From: Chthonomonas calidirosea T49 | Lineage (GTDB): Bacteria; Armatimonadota; Chthonomonadetes; Chthonomonadales; Chthonomonadaceae | Assembly: GCF_000427095.1 (NCBI RefSeq) | Contig: NC_021487.1 | Coordinates: forward strand, 2,775,241 to 2,839,240 | Length of the DNA stretch: 64,000 bases | Direction of reading: 5' to 3' | Shown here: positions 1 to 7,718 of the stretch, piece by piece | Layout: each line of letters opens with the position of its first letter | Position numbering within the stretch: the stretch's first letter is position 1 | The notes under the pieces: generated by a model | Seen by the model: the letters and a program-made list of their open reading frames with translations, nothing else | Told to the model about the DNA's origin: nothing | The model's database searches: none | Program-made: the position numbers and the translations under genes

Positions 1-205
1 CGAGCCGCATACGAGAGGATGAACCTAAAAGACATTGGAAGCGTGTTAGTTCATCAACGTCATAGGTCATCGTGGTTTGGCGTATCGCCGGGATGTGGTG
101 CACCAGCGTGTGAGCTGGTATGTTTAGTGGCAGAGGGTATGATGATTGGTGGTACACTTTGCTCAACAGGAATAGATACTTAACTCTCTGTTTGGAATGC
201 TATCA

Positions 206-325
206 ATGAAAACAGATCGAGATGACGAGGAACTCTATATTTATGTGCCCGGTCTTTACTCGCTAGTGGATGTCGCAGTAATTGCTGGGTGGATAGTGTT
301 TGCCATCCTGTTGCCCAAAAGATAG
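206..325 (+). CDS. Possible small membrane protein (39 aa), doubtful
   Basis: A short frame with an ATG start encodes an acidic N-terminus (MKTDRDDEELYIYV) followed by one hydrophobic segment (AVIAGWIVFAILL) and a basic end. That is the layout of a small single-pass membrane protein with the N-terminus outside. There is no convincing ribosome binding site and no family is recognised. It sits in a decayed region, so it may be a fragment. Confidence 0.2.
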   Translation: MKTDRDDEELYIYVPGLYSLVDVAVIAGWIVFAILLPKR

Positions 326-331
326 TATCAG

Positions 332-784
332 TTGCCTATTATAACAATGAGCCTGATTTGCTTCGCTCTGATTGCCCTGATTAATGGTATAAGATCGAGG
401 TACACCTTCAGGAAAAAGTATATCCGAAAGATCACAGAAGCCTCCTCTCTCGTGGAGAAGATAAGAGCCTGGGCTCAATTCCTCAATCGAAGTTTGCTCT
501 GTGTGTGTCCGTTTGATCTTTGTTTCTTAAAGCTCATCTATTTTTGGTATTCTCGGTGCTTATTCAGATTGGAAGCTGTTGATATCGCGATATGGAGCCG
601 CCTGGGTCTCCTGGAGGTTGGAGCAGGCGATGGAACTAGGGAAAGGGCGATACAGGAGTTAAAGACGCTGTTAGTTCCATGGAACGGTTCACCCCCTTTG
701 AGCCCTGAAGACATGGGGGCTTTATGCGGGATTTTGGTAAGTGATAGGCGCCATTTTAGAAGGCGAGATAGGGCAACTTTTTAG
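332..784 (+). CDS. Hypothetical protein, doubtful
   Basis: This frame begins with a hydrophobic stretch (MSLICFALIALI, if the ATG at 347 is used), followed by a basic region and a second hydrophobic, cysteine-containing stretch. The last 60 residues are of a different, polar character. I do not recognise a family. The surrounding region is decayed, so this may be a chance frame or a broken membrane-protein gene. It immediately follows the 206-325 frame, and the two could be parts of one frameshifted gene. Confidence 0.2.
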   Translation: MPIITMSLICFALIALINGIRSRYTFRKKYIRKITEASSLVEKIRAWAQFLNRSLLCVCPFDLCFLKLIYFWYSRCLFRLEAVDIAIWSRLGLLEVGAGDGTRERAIQELKTLLVPWNGSPPLSPEDMGALCGILVSDRRHFRRRDRATF

Positions 785-948
785 AGCTCTGTTTGGCGAT
801 TGTCAGGGTCAGGGAGCGCGTGTGTCATTTGGAGGCGCGTCCCTACTTGAGGTTTTTATAGGAGCGTAATAGAACCAAAGTCTTAAAGGAGCGGATACGG
901 GGTGTTTAGGCGTATTCGAGAAAAGCAGCTCAGGAGCGTGGTGAGCAC

Positions 949-1038
949 TTAGTGCGGGCTGCTGATGTTTTAGATACCTTAGTTCGGGCTACTGATGTTG
1001 CGGACACGTTGGTACGGGCAGCTGATGCTCCTGTGGTG
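949..1038 (+). repeat. Three-unit 30-bp tandem repeat
   Basis: Three consecutive 30-bp units start at 949, 979 and 1009. Each begins TTAGTGCGGGCTGCTGATG or a close variant. In the frame open from 910 to 1134 each unit codes for a decapeptide like LVRAADVLDT (second LVRATDVADT, third LVRAADAPVV). Divergence increases toward the 3' end. The period is a multiple of three, so it could have arisen in a coding gene, but no intact gene is present. Confidence 0.75.
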
Positions 1039-1082
1039 GGTGAACGCGAGGATGAGGAGACTTTAGGCCAAAGAGGATTTGA

Positions 1083-1301
1083 AGGTTTTGTACTCAGAGC
1101 GCGTACGGTTACGACAACGATGGGCAGCGACTGACCAACCAGATCACCGACAGCAGCGGGAACGTTTGCACGGAGCAGTATGGTTACGACAGCCTAAACC
1201 GTTTGATCAGCGTGAACTATGGGGATGGAGAGACGCAGAGCGATGCCTTGAATGCCATGGGCAACTCGTACTTTGGGGTATCGGCACCTTGTTCACGGTA
1301 G
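1083..1301 (+). pseudogene. RHS (YD-repeat) protein fragment
   Basis: In the frame beginning at 1083 the translation contains two YD-type repeats: AYGYDNDGQRLTNQI followed by QYGYDSLNRLISVNYGDG. The pattern YxYDxxGRLTxxxDxxG is diagnostic of RHS/YD repeats, which form the shell of RHS and wall-associated toxin-delivery proteins. The frame has a stop just upstream (1080-1082), no start codon, and ends at TAG 1299-1301 after about 73 codons. Intact RHS proteins are normally over 1000 residues, so this is a remnant. No toxin tip or immunity gene can be identified nearby. Confidence 0.8.
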
Positions 1302-1765
1302 GCTTTGAAAAAGCTCACAGGACGTTGAAAGAGGGGCTTGTCGGACGGGGATACGCAATGGATCACGCATTCTCACTGCTCACGGATATGCTGGTTTCAT
1401 TTGGGCTTACAGCAATGATGTTAAAGTGGTGACAAGATCGCCCCTCGAAGTAACAGCAGCGCGGTAAGAGTGTGCGGTTCGTCGCTCGGGCGCAATGTAG
1501 ACGGCAAACCAAGAGATCCGCATGGGGTTGCGTTAGAGGACGTTGTGAGACGATAGGCTTTGTGGGGGCTCGGAGGCTGTGGCAGAGGACGGGGTGATCG
1601 GCAGCTCCATGGCATGGACAATGGACCAGGCATCACGGGCCCTAGAGGTTCTTGGAAATGATACGCAAGCGACCCGAATTTAGCAAAGGAATCCCCGAGG
1701 TACTTGCCTCGAAAGCATGGCAGGCCTTCGCGCGAGAGAGCTGGTAAGCCGAATTTTGGAGGTCT

Positions 1766-2761
1766 CTAGGCGGCGGCACGACGAAGCCGATCCCAGATGG
1801 CGAGCCATTCTTGTGTTTGAGGAGGGGCGTCCACCACGATCCGGGTCACCGCTTCCGCTTCCAGCTCGCGTAGGGCGGCATAGAGCCTCTGGGCGTAGGC
1901 CTCTGCCGACGTCGGCATCTCTATAACCACAGCGTTCTCACCCCACCGCCCCGGCACCTGCAACGCAAGCCACCCAACGCGCTCCCCTTGTGCCAACAAC
2001 TCCTGCACCCGCGCGGCGGCGTTCTCGGCGATTTCGAGAGGGACTTTGGGCGCATAGTGTCGGCGCAACATGCCGGGAGATGGCAACGGGGTGCCCTCTT
2101 GCTCTGCCTGGGCGGAACTTAGAGGAGGTAGCCGAATGGGACCAACGACCGCCTCAATAGCTGCCGGAGGTATCAGCCCCAAGCGCAGAATGCGAGGTGG
2201 GTCTTCCGCCAAACTCAGCACCGTAGATTCGAGGCCTCCTTGCGTAGGCCCGCCATCGAGGATAAGGGCGATCCGTCCCTTAAGGTCGTCCCACACGTGT
2301 TGAGCGGTTGTGGGGGAGACATGGTTGGAGCGGTTGGCGCTGGGGGCGGCGATGGGAACTCGGGCGGCCTCCAGCAACGCCCTCGCCACCGGATGCGACG
2401 GGGCGCGCAGCCCCACCGTGGGACCACCGCCGGTTACCTCGTCGGGAACGGACGCGTTTTTCGGGAGAACCAGCGTGAGCGGCCCAGGCCAAAAGCGTTC
2501 GGCGAGCCGTTGGGCGTGTGCAGGCCAAGTGGTGACCAACGAGCGCGCCGCCTCGATGTCGAGCACGTGTACGATCAGGGGGTTGGTGGCGGGGCGGCCT
2601 TTCGCGGTAAAAATGGCGGCCACGGCCTGCGGATTCAGCGCGTGAGCCCCCAGACCGTAAACCGTTTCCGTGGGAAAAGCCACCAGTTCGCCGGAGCGAA
2701 TGCGTGCAGCTGCCTCCGCAATCGCCTCCGGCGTGGCAGGAACACACTTGGTCTCTATCAT
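1766..2761 (-). CDS. tsaC: L-threonylcarbamoyladenylate synthase (TsaC/Sua5 type)
   Basis: This enzyme makes threonylcarbamoyl-AMP from threonine, bicarbonate and ATP, the first step in the t6A modification of tRNAs decoding ANN codons. The YrdC domain fills roughly residues 1-205, with the ATP and threonine pocket motifs PTETVYGLG (about 30-38), KGRPATNPL (about 54-62) and APSANRS (about 140). The linker SPGMLRRHYAP leads into the C-terminal Sua5 domain, giving 331 aa. This is the long Sua5 form rather than the ~190-aa TsaC form. It lies 9 bases downstream of the hypothetical membrane gene and probably shares its transcript with gpmA. No clear Shine-Dalgarno precedes the ATG. Confidence 0.93.
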   Translation of the reverse strand: MIETKCVPATPEAIAEAAARIRSGELVAFPTETVYGLGAHALNPQAVAAIFTAKGRPATNPLIVHVLDIEAARSLVTTWPAHAQRLAERFWPGPLTLVLPKNASVPDEVTGGGPTVGLRAPSHPVARALLEAARVPIAAPSANRSNHVSPTTAQHVWDDLKGRIALILDGGPTQGGLESTVLSLAEDPPRILRLGLIPPAAIEAVVGPIRLPPLSSAQAEQEGTPLPSPGMLRRHYAPKVPLEIAENAAARVQELLAQGERVGWLALQVPGRWGENAVVIEMPTSAEAYAQRLYAALRELEAEAVTRIVVDAPPQTQEWLAIWDRLRRAAA

Positions 2762-2770
2762 GATAAAGGT

Positions 2771-3490
2771 TCAAATGCCTTTGGCGATCATCTGTTCGTC
2801 GGCGAGGCGCAGCGAGAGGGGAGCGTCGGAAGGCGGCAGCGCGTCAATGGCTTCCGCCATATCGGCAATAAGGTGGTTCAGTCGCTCCATGGCCTTGAGA
2901 TCGGACACCTCGCCGGCGCGGCGCCACTCGATCTCCTGTAAGCGGACGTAGATCTCAACATCGTGATATCGGCTTAGCTCGCGGCGCGCCTCCTTCGTCA
3001 ACACCAGCGGCAGGACGTCAGGCTGGTTGCACACCACGAAGAAGCGACGTTCGAAATCCGGATCGTTCAGATCGAAGGACGAGAGCTCTTTGCGCGTCTG
3101 CATCTCCTCCAAAAGGCTTTTACGACGCACGCCTAAAATGAAGCTGGCGGGGTTGCCAATGGGCAGAGCGCCGCGCGTGTGGTAGTAAGGCGTTTCATCT
3201 TCGTGGCTGGTGGCCGTCTCCAAGAGGAAGGGGCGGTCGCGAAAGGTCGCCGCGATGCAGGCGGGAGAGAACCGGTTGCGCATGCGAATCTCCCCCTGGA
3301 GGTTTTTGGCGTAACGGCGCCAAGCTGCCCCTACGCTCCAACGCCGCCATAGCCACAAGAGCAGCACAAGCAGTAGGAAAAGAGGAAGCAACACCTCAAA
3401 CGGCGGATCGTGCGGGGACGAGGCCGATGCGGCCTCGCGCCCTGACGGTCTTTTTAACGTTGCGGTGGACGGATTCGGCTGTTGGGGCAT
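2771..3490 (-). CDS. Hypothetical single-pass membrane protein
   Basis: A protein of 239 aa with a Pro/Ser-rich N-terminal tail of about 30 residues. One strong membrane helix follows (VLLPLFLLLVLLLWLWRRW, about 33-51), ended by a basic stop-transfer cluster, and then a soluble domain of about 185 residues. The soluble part has alternating strand-like and charged segments (GNPASFILGVRR, RRFFVVCNQPDVLPLVL) reminiscent of cytosolic domains that quantify or bind small ligands, but I recognise no family. It lies between gpmA (24 bases) and tsaC (9 bases) in an apparent three-gene unit. Function unknown. Confidence 0.7.
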   Translation of the reverse strand: MPQQPNPSTATLKRPSGREAASASSPHDPPFEVLLPLFLLLVLLLWLWRRWSVGAAWRRYAKNLQGEIRMRNRFSPACIAATFRDRPFLLETATSHEDETPYYHTRGALPIGNPASFILGVRRKSLLEEMQTRKELSSFDLNDPDFERRFFVVCNQPDVLPLVLTKEARRELSRYHDVEIYVRLQEIEWRRAGEVSDLKAMERLNHLIADMAEAIDALPPSDAPLSLRLADEQMIAKGI

Positions 3491-3514
3491 GGCGCCACCT
3501 CCCTTGGAAGACGG

Positions 3515-4126
3515 TTAGAGCTCCGTTTTGCTGATGGGGCGACCCTCCGAGTCGATCTCGTAAACGATGGGCACGCCGTTAGGGATGTTGAGGTCAATAA
3601 CCTGTTCTTCACTCAGGTTATCAAGTTTCATCACAATGGCACGCAAGCTGTTTCCATGTGCCGAAACCAGCACATTTTTGCCCGCTTTCACTTCAGGTAG
3701 AATTTTGTCGTAGAAATAGGGCAGAGCGCGTGCGGCCGTATCCGCCAAGCTTTCTCCGCCTGGCGGACGAACCGAGTAGCTGCGGCGCCAAAGTTTGACC
3801 TGTTCCTCGCCAAATTTGGCGGCCGTTTCTGCCTTGTTCAGCCCCTGCAGATCGCCGTAGTGACGCTCGTTGAGCGCTTCACTCTCCTCTGTGGGCACGC
3901 TCGTTTGTCCGGCCGCATGAAGGCAGAGGCGTAGGGTCTGTTTGGCGCGATCCAGCACTGACGTGAAGGCTTTATCAATATGAATGCCCGCCGCCTTGAT
4001 CTTCTCTCCAGCCTCGATGGCCTCTTGTTCTCCTTGCGGGGTTAGGGGAACATCCACCCAGCCGGTAAAGCGGTTCTCCAGATTCCAAAGAGATTGTCCA
4101 TGTCGCAAAAGGATCAACTTCGCCAT
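3515..4126 (-). CDS. gpmA: 2,3-bisphosphoglycerate-dependent phosphoglycerate mutase
   Basis: Interconverts 3- and 2-phosphoglycerate in glycolysis and gluconeogenesis through a phosphohistidine. The LRHGQSLWNLENRFTGW motif at residues 7-23 carries the catalytic His9. Further family motifs are ALNERHYGDLQGLNK (about 85-99), RPPGGES (about 121-127) and the second histidine in SAHGNSLRAIVM (about 156). At 203 aa it is shorter than the E. coli enzyme (about 250), as in many dPGM enzymes of other phyla. A 195-base gap separates it from the upstream gene, so it probably has its own promoter and leads a unit with the two genes downstream. Confidence 0.93.
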   Translation of the reverse strand: MAKLILLRHGQSLWNLENRFTGWVDVPLTPQGEQEAIEAGEKIKAAGIHIDKAFTSVLDRAKQTLRLCLHAAGQTSVPTEESEALNERHYGDLQGLNKAETAAKFGEEQVKLWRRSYSVRPPGGESLADTAARALPYFYDKILPEVKAGKNVLVSAHGNSLRAIVMKLDNLSEEQVIDLNIPNGVPIVYEIDSEGRPISKTEL

Positions 4127-4321
4127 AAAATAGCCTTTCTTACTTGCAAACGTTTTTCTGCTGAAGAGACTCTACCCCAACAGAGGACAGAATGCAAGCT
4201 GATAAAAGCACAAGGTCTTTCCCTGTTGAAGAGGCATGTCGCGCATGTTTGTCTATGGGGGCGGCCTTACAGAAGGATAAAAGGCGAGGAGGGCGCGATG
4301 GCGGCTGGTCGTGTGAAGAGA

Positions 4322-4729
4322 CTACTCCTGCCAAGCTGGCTCGATGTAGCACGTGCCGCACTCTGGCTCCTGAATAGCAACCCAGCGCACCGTCTCTTCT
4401 ATCTCCTGCCAGTCCACTTCATCGGGATGCACGAGCGTCCATCCATCCATAAAACAGCCCCGGAAGTCGAGGCAGAGAAGGGCGATCTCCTCCTCTGCTT
4501 TCGGCAACGCGATCCCTGCTGTTTCCTCGTACAGAACAGCCAACTGCGTTCCCCAAGCTTCCCATATAGCGCGGCGTTCCTGTAGCTGTGCCTCTATGGT
4601 TTGGCAATACGCACACGCGGGGCCGTGCAGAAGAAGCAAGAGCAGATTTCCTTGAGGGAAACCAAGCGCTTTCCTGATCTGGTGGCGCATTGGAAGGGGA
4701 TGTTGACGGGGAAGGTCTATCGGTTTCAT
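4322..4729 (-). CDS. Thioredoxin-like protein
   Basis: A 135-aa protein with a predicted strand (NLLLLLLHGPA) followed directly by the redox motif C39-A-Y-C42 and an amphipathic helix, as in thioredoxin-fold proteins. A later LAVLYEETA strand fits the second beta-alpha unit, but the usual cis-proline segment is not obvious. No signal peptide is visible, so it should be cytoplasmic. It lies 9 bases downstream of the glutamine amidotransferase gene and probably forms an operon with it and the GNAT gene. The substrate is unknown. Confidence 0.65.
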   Translation of the reverse strand: MKPIDLPRQHPLPMRHQIRKALGFPQGNLLLLLLHGPACAYCQTIEAQLQERRAIWEAWGTQLAVLYEETAGIALPKAEEEIALLCLDFRGCFMDGWTLVHPDEVDWQEIEETVRWVAIQEPECGTCYIEPAWQE

Positions 4730-4738
4730 CGGTTTACC

Positions 4739-5443
4739 TCACGGTTTTAAGAGCGCTACCCAACGCGAGAAGACCTGATGGCCTATCTGTTGTAAGGGGG
4801 GTAGATGCTGTGTCGTCTCTGTCAGTATCTGGGTTTCGTCTTCCCCGGCCTCTCGAATCTCCTCTGCAAAGGTTCGCACCATGTTCTGGATCATCGTCTC
4901 CGTGACCTCCATATGGAACAGAAAGCCATAGGCGCTGTCGCCATAACGAAAGGCCTGATAGGGCGTGAGCGCGGAGGAGGCTAGCGGCGTGGCCCCTTGG
5001 GGACATTCGAAAACATCGCCGTGCCAGTGGAAGGCCATAAAAGAGGTTGGGGTGGCCTGCAACAGCGGGTCGGCCGCAGCTGCTTGGGTAAGCGTGAGCC
5101 GATGCCAGCCGATCTCTTTCTGAGCGCCTTTGTACACTTTGGCTCCGAGCGTGGCGGCAAGCAACTGACTGCCAAGGCAGATGCCCAAAATGGGTTTATG
5201 AGCTTCGATGGCGTTGGCGATTAGGCGTTTTTCGGCGTCTAAGAAGGGATAGCGTTGGCTATCGTAGACGCCCATAGGTCCGCCCATAACGATGAGGCCC
5301 GCAGAAGCACGGAGGTCACGGGGAACGGGTTCTCCTGCGTAGGCGTGGACGACATGTGGAGAGAGGCCGGCAACCTGCAAAGCCTGTGCGATGGTGCCGA
5401 TGGTCTCAATTTCAATATGTTGCAGCACGAGGACGTCGGTCAC
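4739..5443 (-). CDS. Class I glutamine amidotransferase (GMP synthase-like)
   Basis: A stand-alone GATase1 protein of 234 aa. The nucleophile elbow GICLGSQ puts the catalytic cysteine at residue 89, and the His-x-Glu pair lies in FHMEVTE (H177, E179). The oxyanion strand MGGPMGVYD and the FHWHGDVFE segment match the family of single-domain 'GMP synthase-like' amidotransferases. Such proteins act on small amines or gamma-glutamyl compounds, and the exact substrate cannot be told from sequence. Its start overlaps the end of the GNAT gene by four bases, suggesting translational coupling. Confidence 0.85.
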   Translation of the reverse strand: MTDVLVLQHIEIETIGTIAQALQVAGLSPHVVHAYAGEPVPRDLRASAGLIVMGGPMGVYDSQRYPFLDAEKRLIANAIEAHKPILGICLGSQLLAATLGAKVYKGAQKEIGWHRLTLTQAAAADPLLQATPTSFMAFHWHGDVFECPQGATPLASSALTPYQAFRYGDSAYGFLFHMEVTETMIQNMVRTFAEEIREAGEDETQILTETTQHLPPLQQIGHQVFSRWVALLKP

Positions 5444-5907
5444 GTTGTGGAGGTCTCCTTTTCTGCTCTATGGAGCGTTTTTGTCATTTTTCTGTGTTGG
5501 ATGCCTGCATCCAGAAAAATATCACCACTAGCAGTATAGCCTAAACGCTCGTAGAAAGGAATAGCCTGGAGTTGCGCATCAAGCTCAAGGTAACGTAAGT
5601 TTCTTTCATGTGCAAAACTTTCGATTACTTGCATAATTTGGGTGCCGACGCCTCTTCCGCGATGGTCGGGCAGAACGGCGACACGACCGATTTTTCCAAT
5701 TTCTGGCGATTTTTGAATCAAGCGCGCGGTTCCAATAACTTTGTTGCTTCCCCTTTCCTTTGCTATAAAATGAACGGCCTCTGCGTCATAAACGTCTAGT
5801 TCTTCCTCTTCGGGTACCCCTTGCTCTTTCACAAAAACCTCCAGTCGCACGGCGAAGGCCTCCCGCAGCAGATCGCTTGTCTCGACACATATCACCTCGT
5901 AGTCCAT
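5440..5907 (-). CDS. GNAT family N-acetyltransferase
   Basis: A 155-aa GNAT protein with the N-terminal signature LREAFAVRLEVFVKEQG and the acetyl-CoA binding loop RVAVLPDHRGRGVGTQIM (R/Q-x-x-G-x-G/A). The C-terminal AIPFYERLGYTASGDIFLDA strand-helix is typical of the family. The start at 5907 is chosen because a strong Shine-Dalgarno (GGGAGGAG) lies just upstream; the longer frame to 6021 has none and adds an unconserved extension. It overlaps the downstream amidotransferase by four bases. Acceptor substrate unknown. Confidence 0.87.
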   Translation of the reverse strand: MDYEVICVETSDLLREAFAVRLEVFVKEQGVPEEEELDVYDAEAVHFIAKERGSNKVIGTARLIQKSPEIGKIGRVAVLPDHRGRGVGTQIMQVIESFAHERNLRYLELDAQLQAIPFYERLGYTASGDIFLDAGIQHRKMTKTLHRAEKETSTT

Positions 5908-6057
5908 CTCATCTCCTCCCCTCTCTTTTACGCGCGAAGAGGTCTGCTTCTGCGTGTGGAAACAAACAAAATAGGGTTTCCATCCCGCAAAAAACCTTCT
6001 CTCTGCCGTTCCCCACTGCAAATGTAAGAAAATTTTTTATGGATTCTGCCATACCCC

Positions 6058-6086
6058 TTGTTTTATGTTCCATTCTCTTGTATAAT
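6058..6086 (+). promoter_or_regulatory. Predicted sigma-A-type promoter of the SigH-like gene
   Basis: A perfect -10 box TATAAT (6081-6086) lies 17 bases after TTGTTT (6058-6063), which keeps the TTG of the -35 consensus. It sits about 145 bases upstream of the sigma factor gene in an AT-richer segment, leaving a long 5' leader. No other feature is seen between 5908 and the gene. Confidence 0.6.
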
Positions 6087-6229
6087 GTAAGTTGTAAGCG
6101 CCACGTCTGCAGACCGGTTTGGTTGCCGGATTGCTTTCGCTTTCGTCGAAAGGTCTATCCTTTTAGAAAGCTGAAATATCTGCAGACCACGCTTCCTAAA
6201 CCTGTTAAGGCAGGTTCATTCCACACTAA

Positions 6230-6934
6230 ATGGATAGAGGGACAAGCGTGATAAGCGAACAGCAGCGCCATCTCCCCGCCAGTCACCATCGTTTTGCGGA
6301 TATGCAAGACGCTGAAATCGTCGCGCAAGCGCAAAAGGGTGACCGTGCTGCCTCGGAATACCTTCTGTATAAGTACCGTAACCTGGTACGCACCAAGGTA
6401 AAGTCCTACTTCCTCGTGGGGGCCGAGCGCGAGGATCTTCTACAAGTAGGCATGATAGGACTGTGGCAAGCGATTGTGGACTTTCGGGTAGACCGTGCCA
6501 TCGCTTTCCCAGCCTTCGCAAAAGTCTGTATTCAACGCCATATCATTACCGCCATTAAAACCGCCACGCGCCAAAAGCAGATGCCTCTCAATACCTCCGT
6601 TCCTCTCGAGGGCCCTCCTGAAGACGCCTCTTCCGACTGGTGCCTCTGCGATATGATCCCCAGCGCCAACGCCCCCGACCCCGAAGAGCTGGTGATCCAG
6701 GGCGAGGACACACGCGCCCTTCAGGAGATGCTGCGGCAGCTGCTCTCGGACTTCGAATGGCATGTGCTTGCCGGCTACCAGCTCGGTAAGTCCTACCGCG
6801 AGATCGCCGAGGAGCTGCGTTGTAAAACCAAGTCGGTGGATAACGCCCTCGCTCGCATTAAGCGAAAGGTCGCGACGCTGCCTTTGGGCGTGGCGAACTT
6901 GAGCCAGCTTTTCGCAAACTCGTCCTCGCGCTAA
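6230..6934 (+). CDS. RNA polymerase sigma factor, SigH-like (sigma-70 family)
   Basis: A 234-aa alternative sigma factor of the SigH/sigma-30 type. Region 2 (about residues 27-90) includes AQKGDRAASEYLLYKYRNLV, the core-binding YFLVGAEREDLLQVGMIGL and the -10-recognition helix. A linker follows, then region 4 with the helix-turn-helix GKSYREIAEELRCKTKSVDNALARIK (about 187-212). In Firmicutes SigH drives stationary-phase genes; the role here is inferred only from the family. A GTG at 6248 is preceded by a better Shine-Dalgarno (AGAGGGAC) than the ATG at 6230, so the true product may be six residues shorter. It has its own promoter and a terminator hairpin at 7022. Confidence 0.9.
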   Translation: MDRGTSVISEQQRHLPASHHRFADMQDAEIVAQAQKGDRAASEYLLYKYRNLVRTKVKSYFLVGAEREDLLQVGMIGLWQAIVDFRVDRAIAFPAFAKVCIQRHIITAIKTATRQKQMPLNTSVPLEGPPEDASSDWCLCDMIPSANAPDPEELVIQGEDTRALQEMLRQLLSDFEWHVLAGYQLGKSYREIAEELRCKTKSVDNALARIKRKVATLPLGVANLSQLFANSSSR

Positions 6935-7021
6935 TCACCTGCTAGGACGGGAGCGAAAAGTAGTAGATCGCTCGTGTCTTATTTTGCGTTTTCGATAGCT
7001 ATCCGGCTTTGCCGTTCTCTA

Positions 7022-7046
7022 CAGACCTGAGAACCTCTCAGGTCTG
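7022..7046 (+). terminator. Hairpin terminator after the sigma factor gene
   Basis: A perfect 11-bp stem (CAGACCTGAGA / TCTCAGGTCTG) with a three-base loop lies about 90 bases after the stop codon. It is followed by ATATTGTTTG, a weak U-rich tail, so termination may be partial. Confidence 0.6.
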
Positions 7047-7132
7047 ATATTGTTTGTCGTGCCTGGTTCGGCGCAAAGAGCTGCCAGCGCTCCGTATTTT
7101 AAATTAAAAGGACGCTTTTGGAGAACACACCC

Positions 7133-7432
7133 ATGAACGACCGATTACTTCCAGAAGAGGAAGAAGAGCAGGCCGTGGAGCAGGCGCTTGGTGATAACCC
7201 GCGCGCCGTGGAGTTACAAGAGCTACGCCATGTGCTCGAAGAGCGATTGAAGGCGTTACAAGCTGACCTTATGGCCGCCGATGAGCCCGAACAGCGGCGG
7301 GCGCTGCAGGCTCAGGTGAACGAGCTGAAGCGCCAAATTAGGGTCTTGAGACAGGAAGAGGCCATTTCCGATTTTGTGGAACGCTCGGTGCGCGTCTCGG
7401 CTCGACGCGCCTCGCTTGAAGAGATGCTGTAG
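7133..7432 (+). CDS. Small acidic coiled-coil protein
   Basis: A protein of about 99 aa with a Glu-rich N-terminus (PEEEEEQAVEQAL) and a long heptad-like helix from about residue 30 to 75 (LRHVLEERLKALQADLMAAD, then VNELKRQIRVLRQEE), suggesting a coiled coil. The start at ATG 7133 is chosen because GGAG lies nine bases upstream; an upstream TTG overlaps that ribosome site and is unlikely. It is followed closely by the zinc-ribbon gene at 7444. Function unknown. Confidence 0.6.
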   Translation: MNDRLLPEEEEEQAVEQALGDNPRAVELQELRHVLEERLKALQADLMAADEPEQRRALQAQVNELKRQIRVLRQEEAISDFVERSVRVSARRASLEEML

Positions 7433-7443
7433 GAGTTCTTTCC

Positions 7444-7641
7444 ATGCAAACACCGCCCCTACATACCTGCAAAGCCTGTGGGTATCGCTACTCCAGCGAG
7501 TGCGAACGCTGCCCTCGATGTCTTGTTCCCCGCGGCGGCGACCTCGCTCGTAAATGGCCGGCCATTCGCGCCTATCTTTTCTTCCTCATCGTCTGCTTCA
7601 TCGGGGGCATCATCGCCTTCTACGAGGCCGCAAAACACTGA
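7444..7641 (+). CDS. Small zinc-ribbon membrane protein
   Basis: A 65-aa protein with a zinc-ribbon-like pair CKACGYRYSSECERCPRC (residues 9-26) and one C-terminal membrane helix (YLFFLIVCFIGGIIAFY, about 44-60). An AGGAG ribosome site sits about 9 bases upstream of the ATG. Such tail-anchored zinc ribbons are common and uncharacterised. It follows the coiled-coil gene by 11 bases, so the two are probably co-transcribed. Confidence 0.6.
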   Translation: MQTPPLHTCKACGYRYSSECERCPRCLVPRGGDLARKWPAIRAYLFFLIVCFIGGIIAFYEAAKH

Positions 7642-7718
7642 CTCTCTCCGCCACCCTTTGATGGATAAGGTCTCGCGCGTCGTGCCTCTGAGAGATCGGT
7701 CTTCTTTGGGCAAGCCGC

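Larger units (their letters stand above)
1..1765. other. Low-coding, decayed region with RHS debris
   Basis: No intact, recognisable gene lies here. Positions 1-183 are one open frame without a recognised motif, possibly the end of a gene starting left of the window. Short open stretches follow, with a three-unit tandem repeat and an RHS-repeat remnant, described separately. From about 1302 to 1765 I see nothing coding. The many interrupted frames and the RHS remnant suggest a decayed polymorphic-toxin or wall-associated gene; that is inference. Confidence 0.45.

Noticed and set aside
2240-2941. Long plus-strand open frame opposite tsaC
   Set aside because: It overlaps a well-supported minus-strand gene throughout, has low-complexity Gly/Arg-rich composition typical of an antisense frame and no ribosome site.
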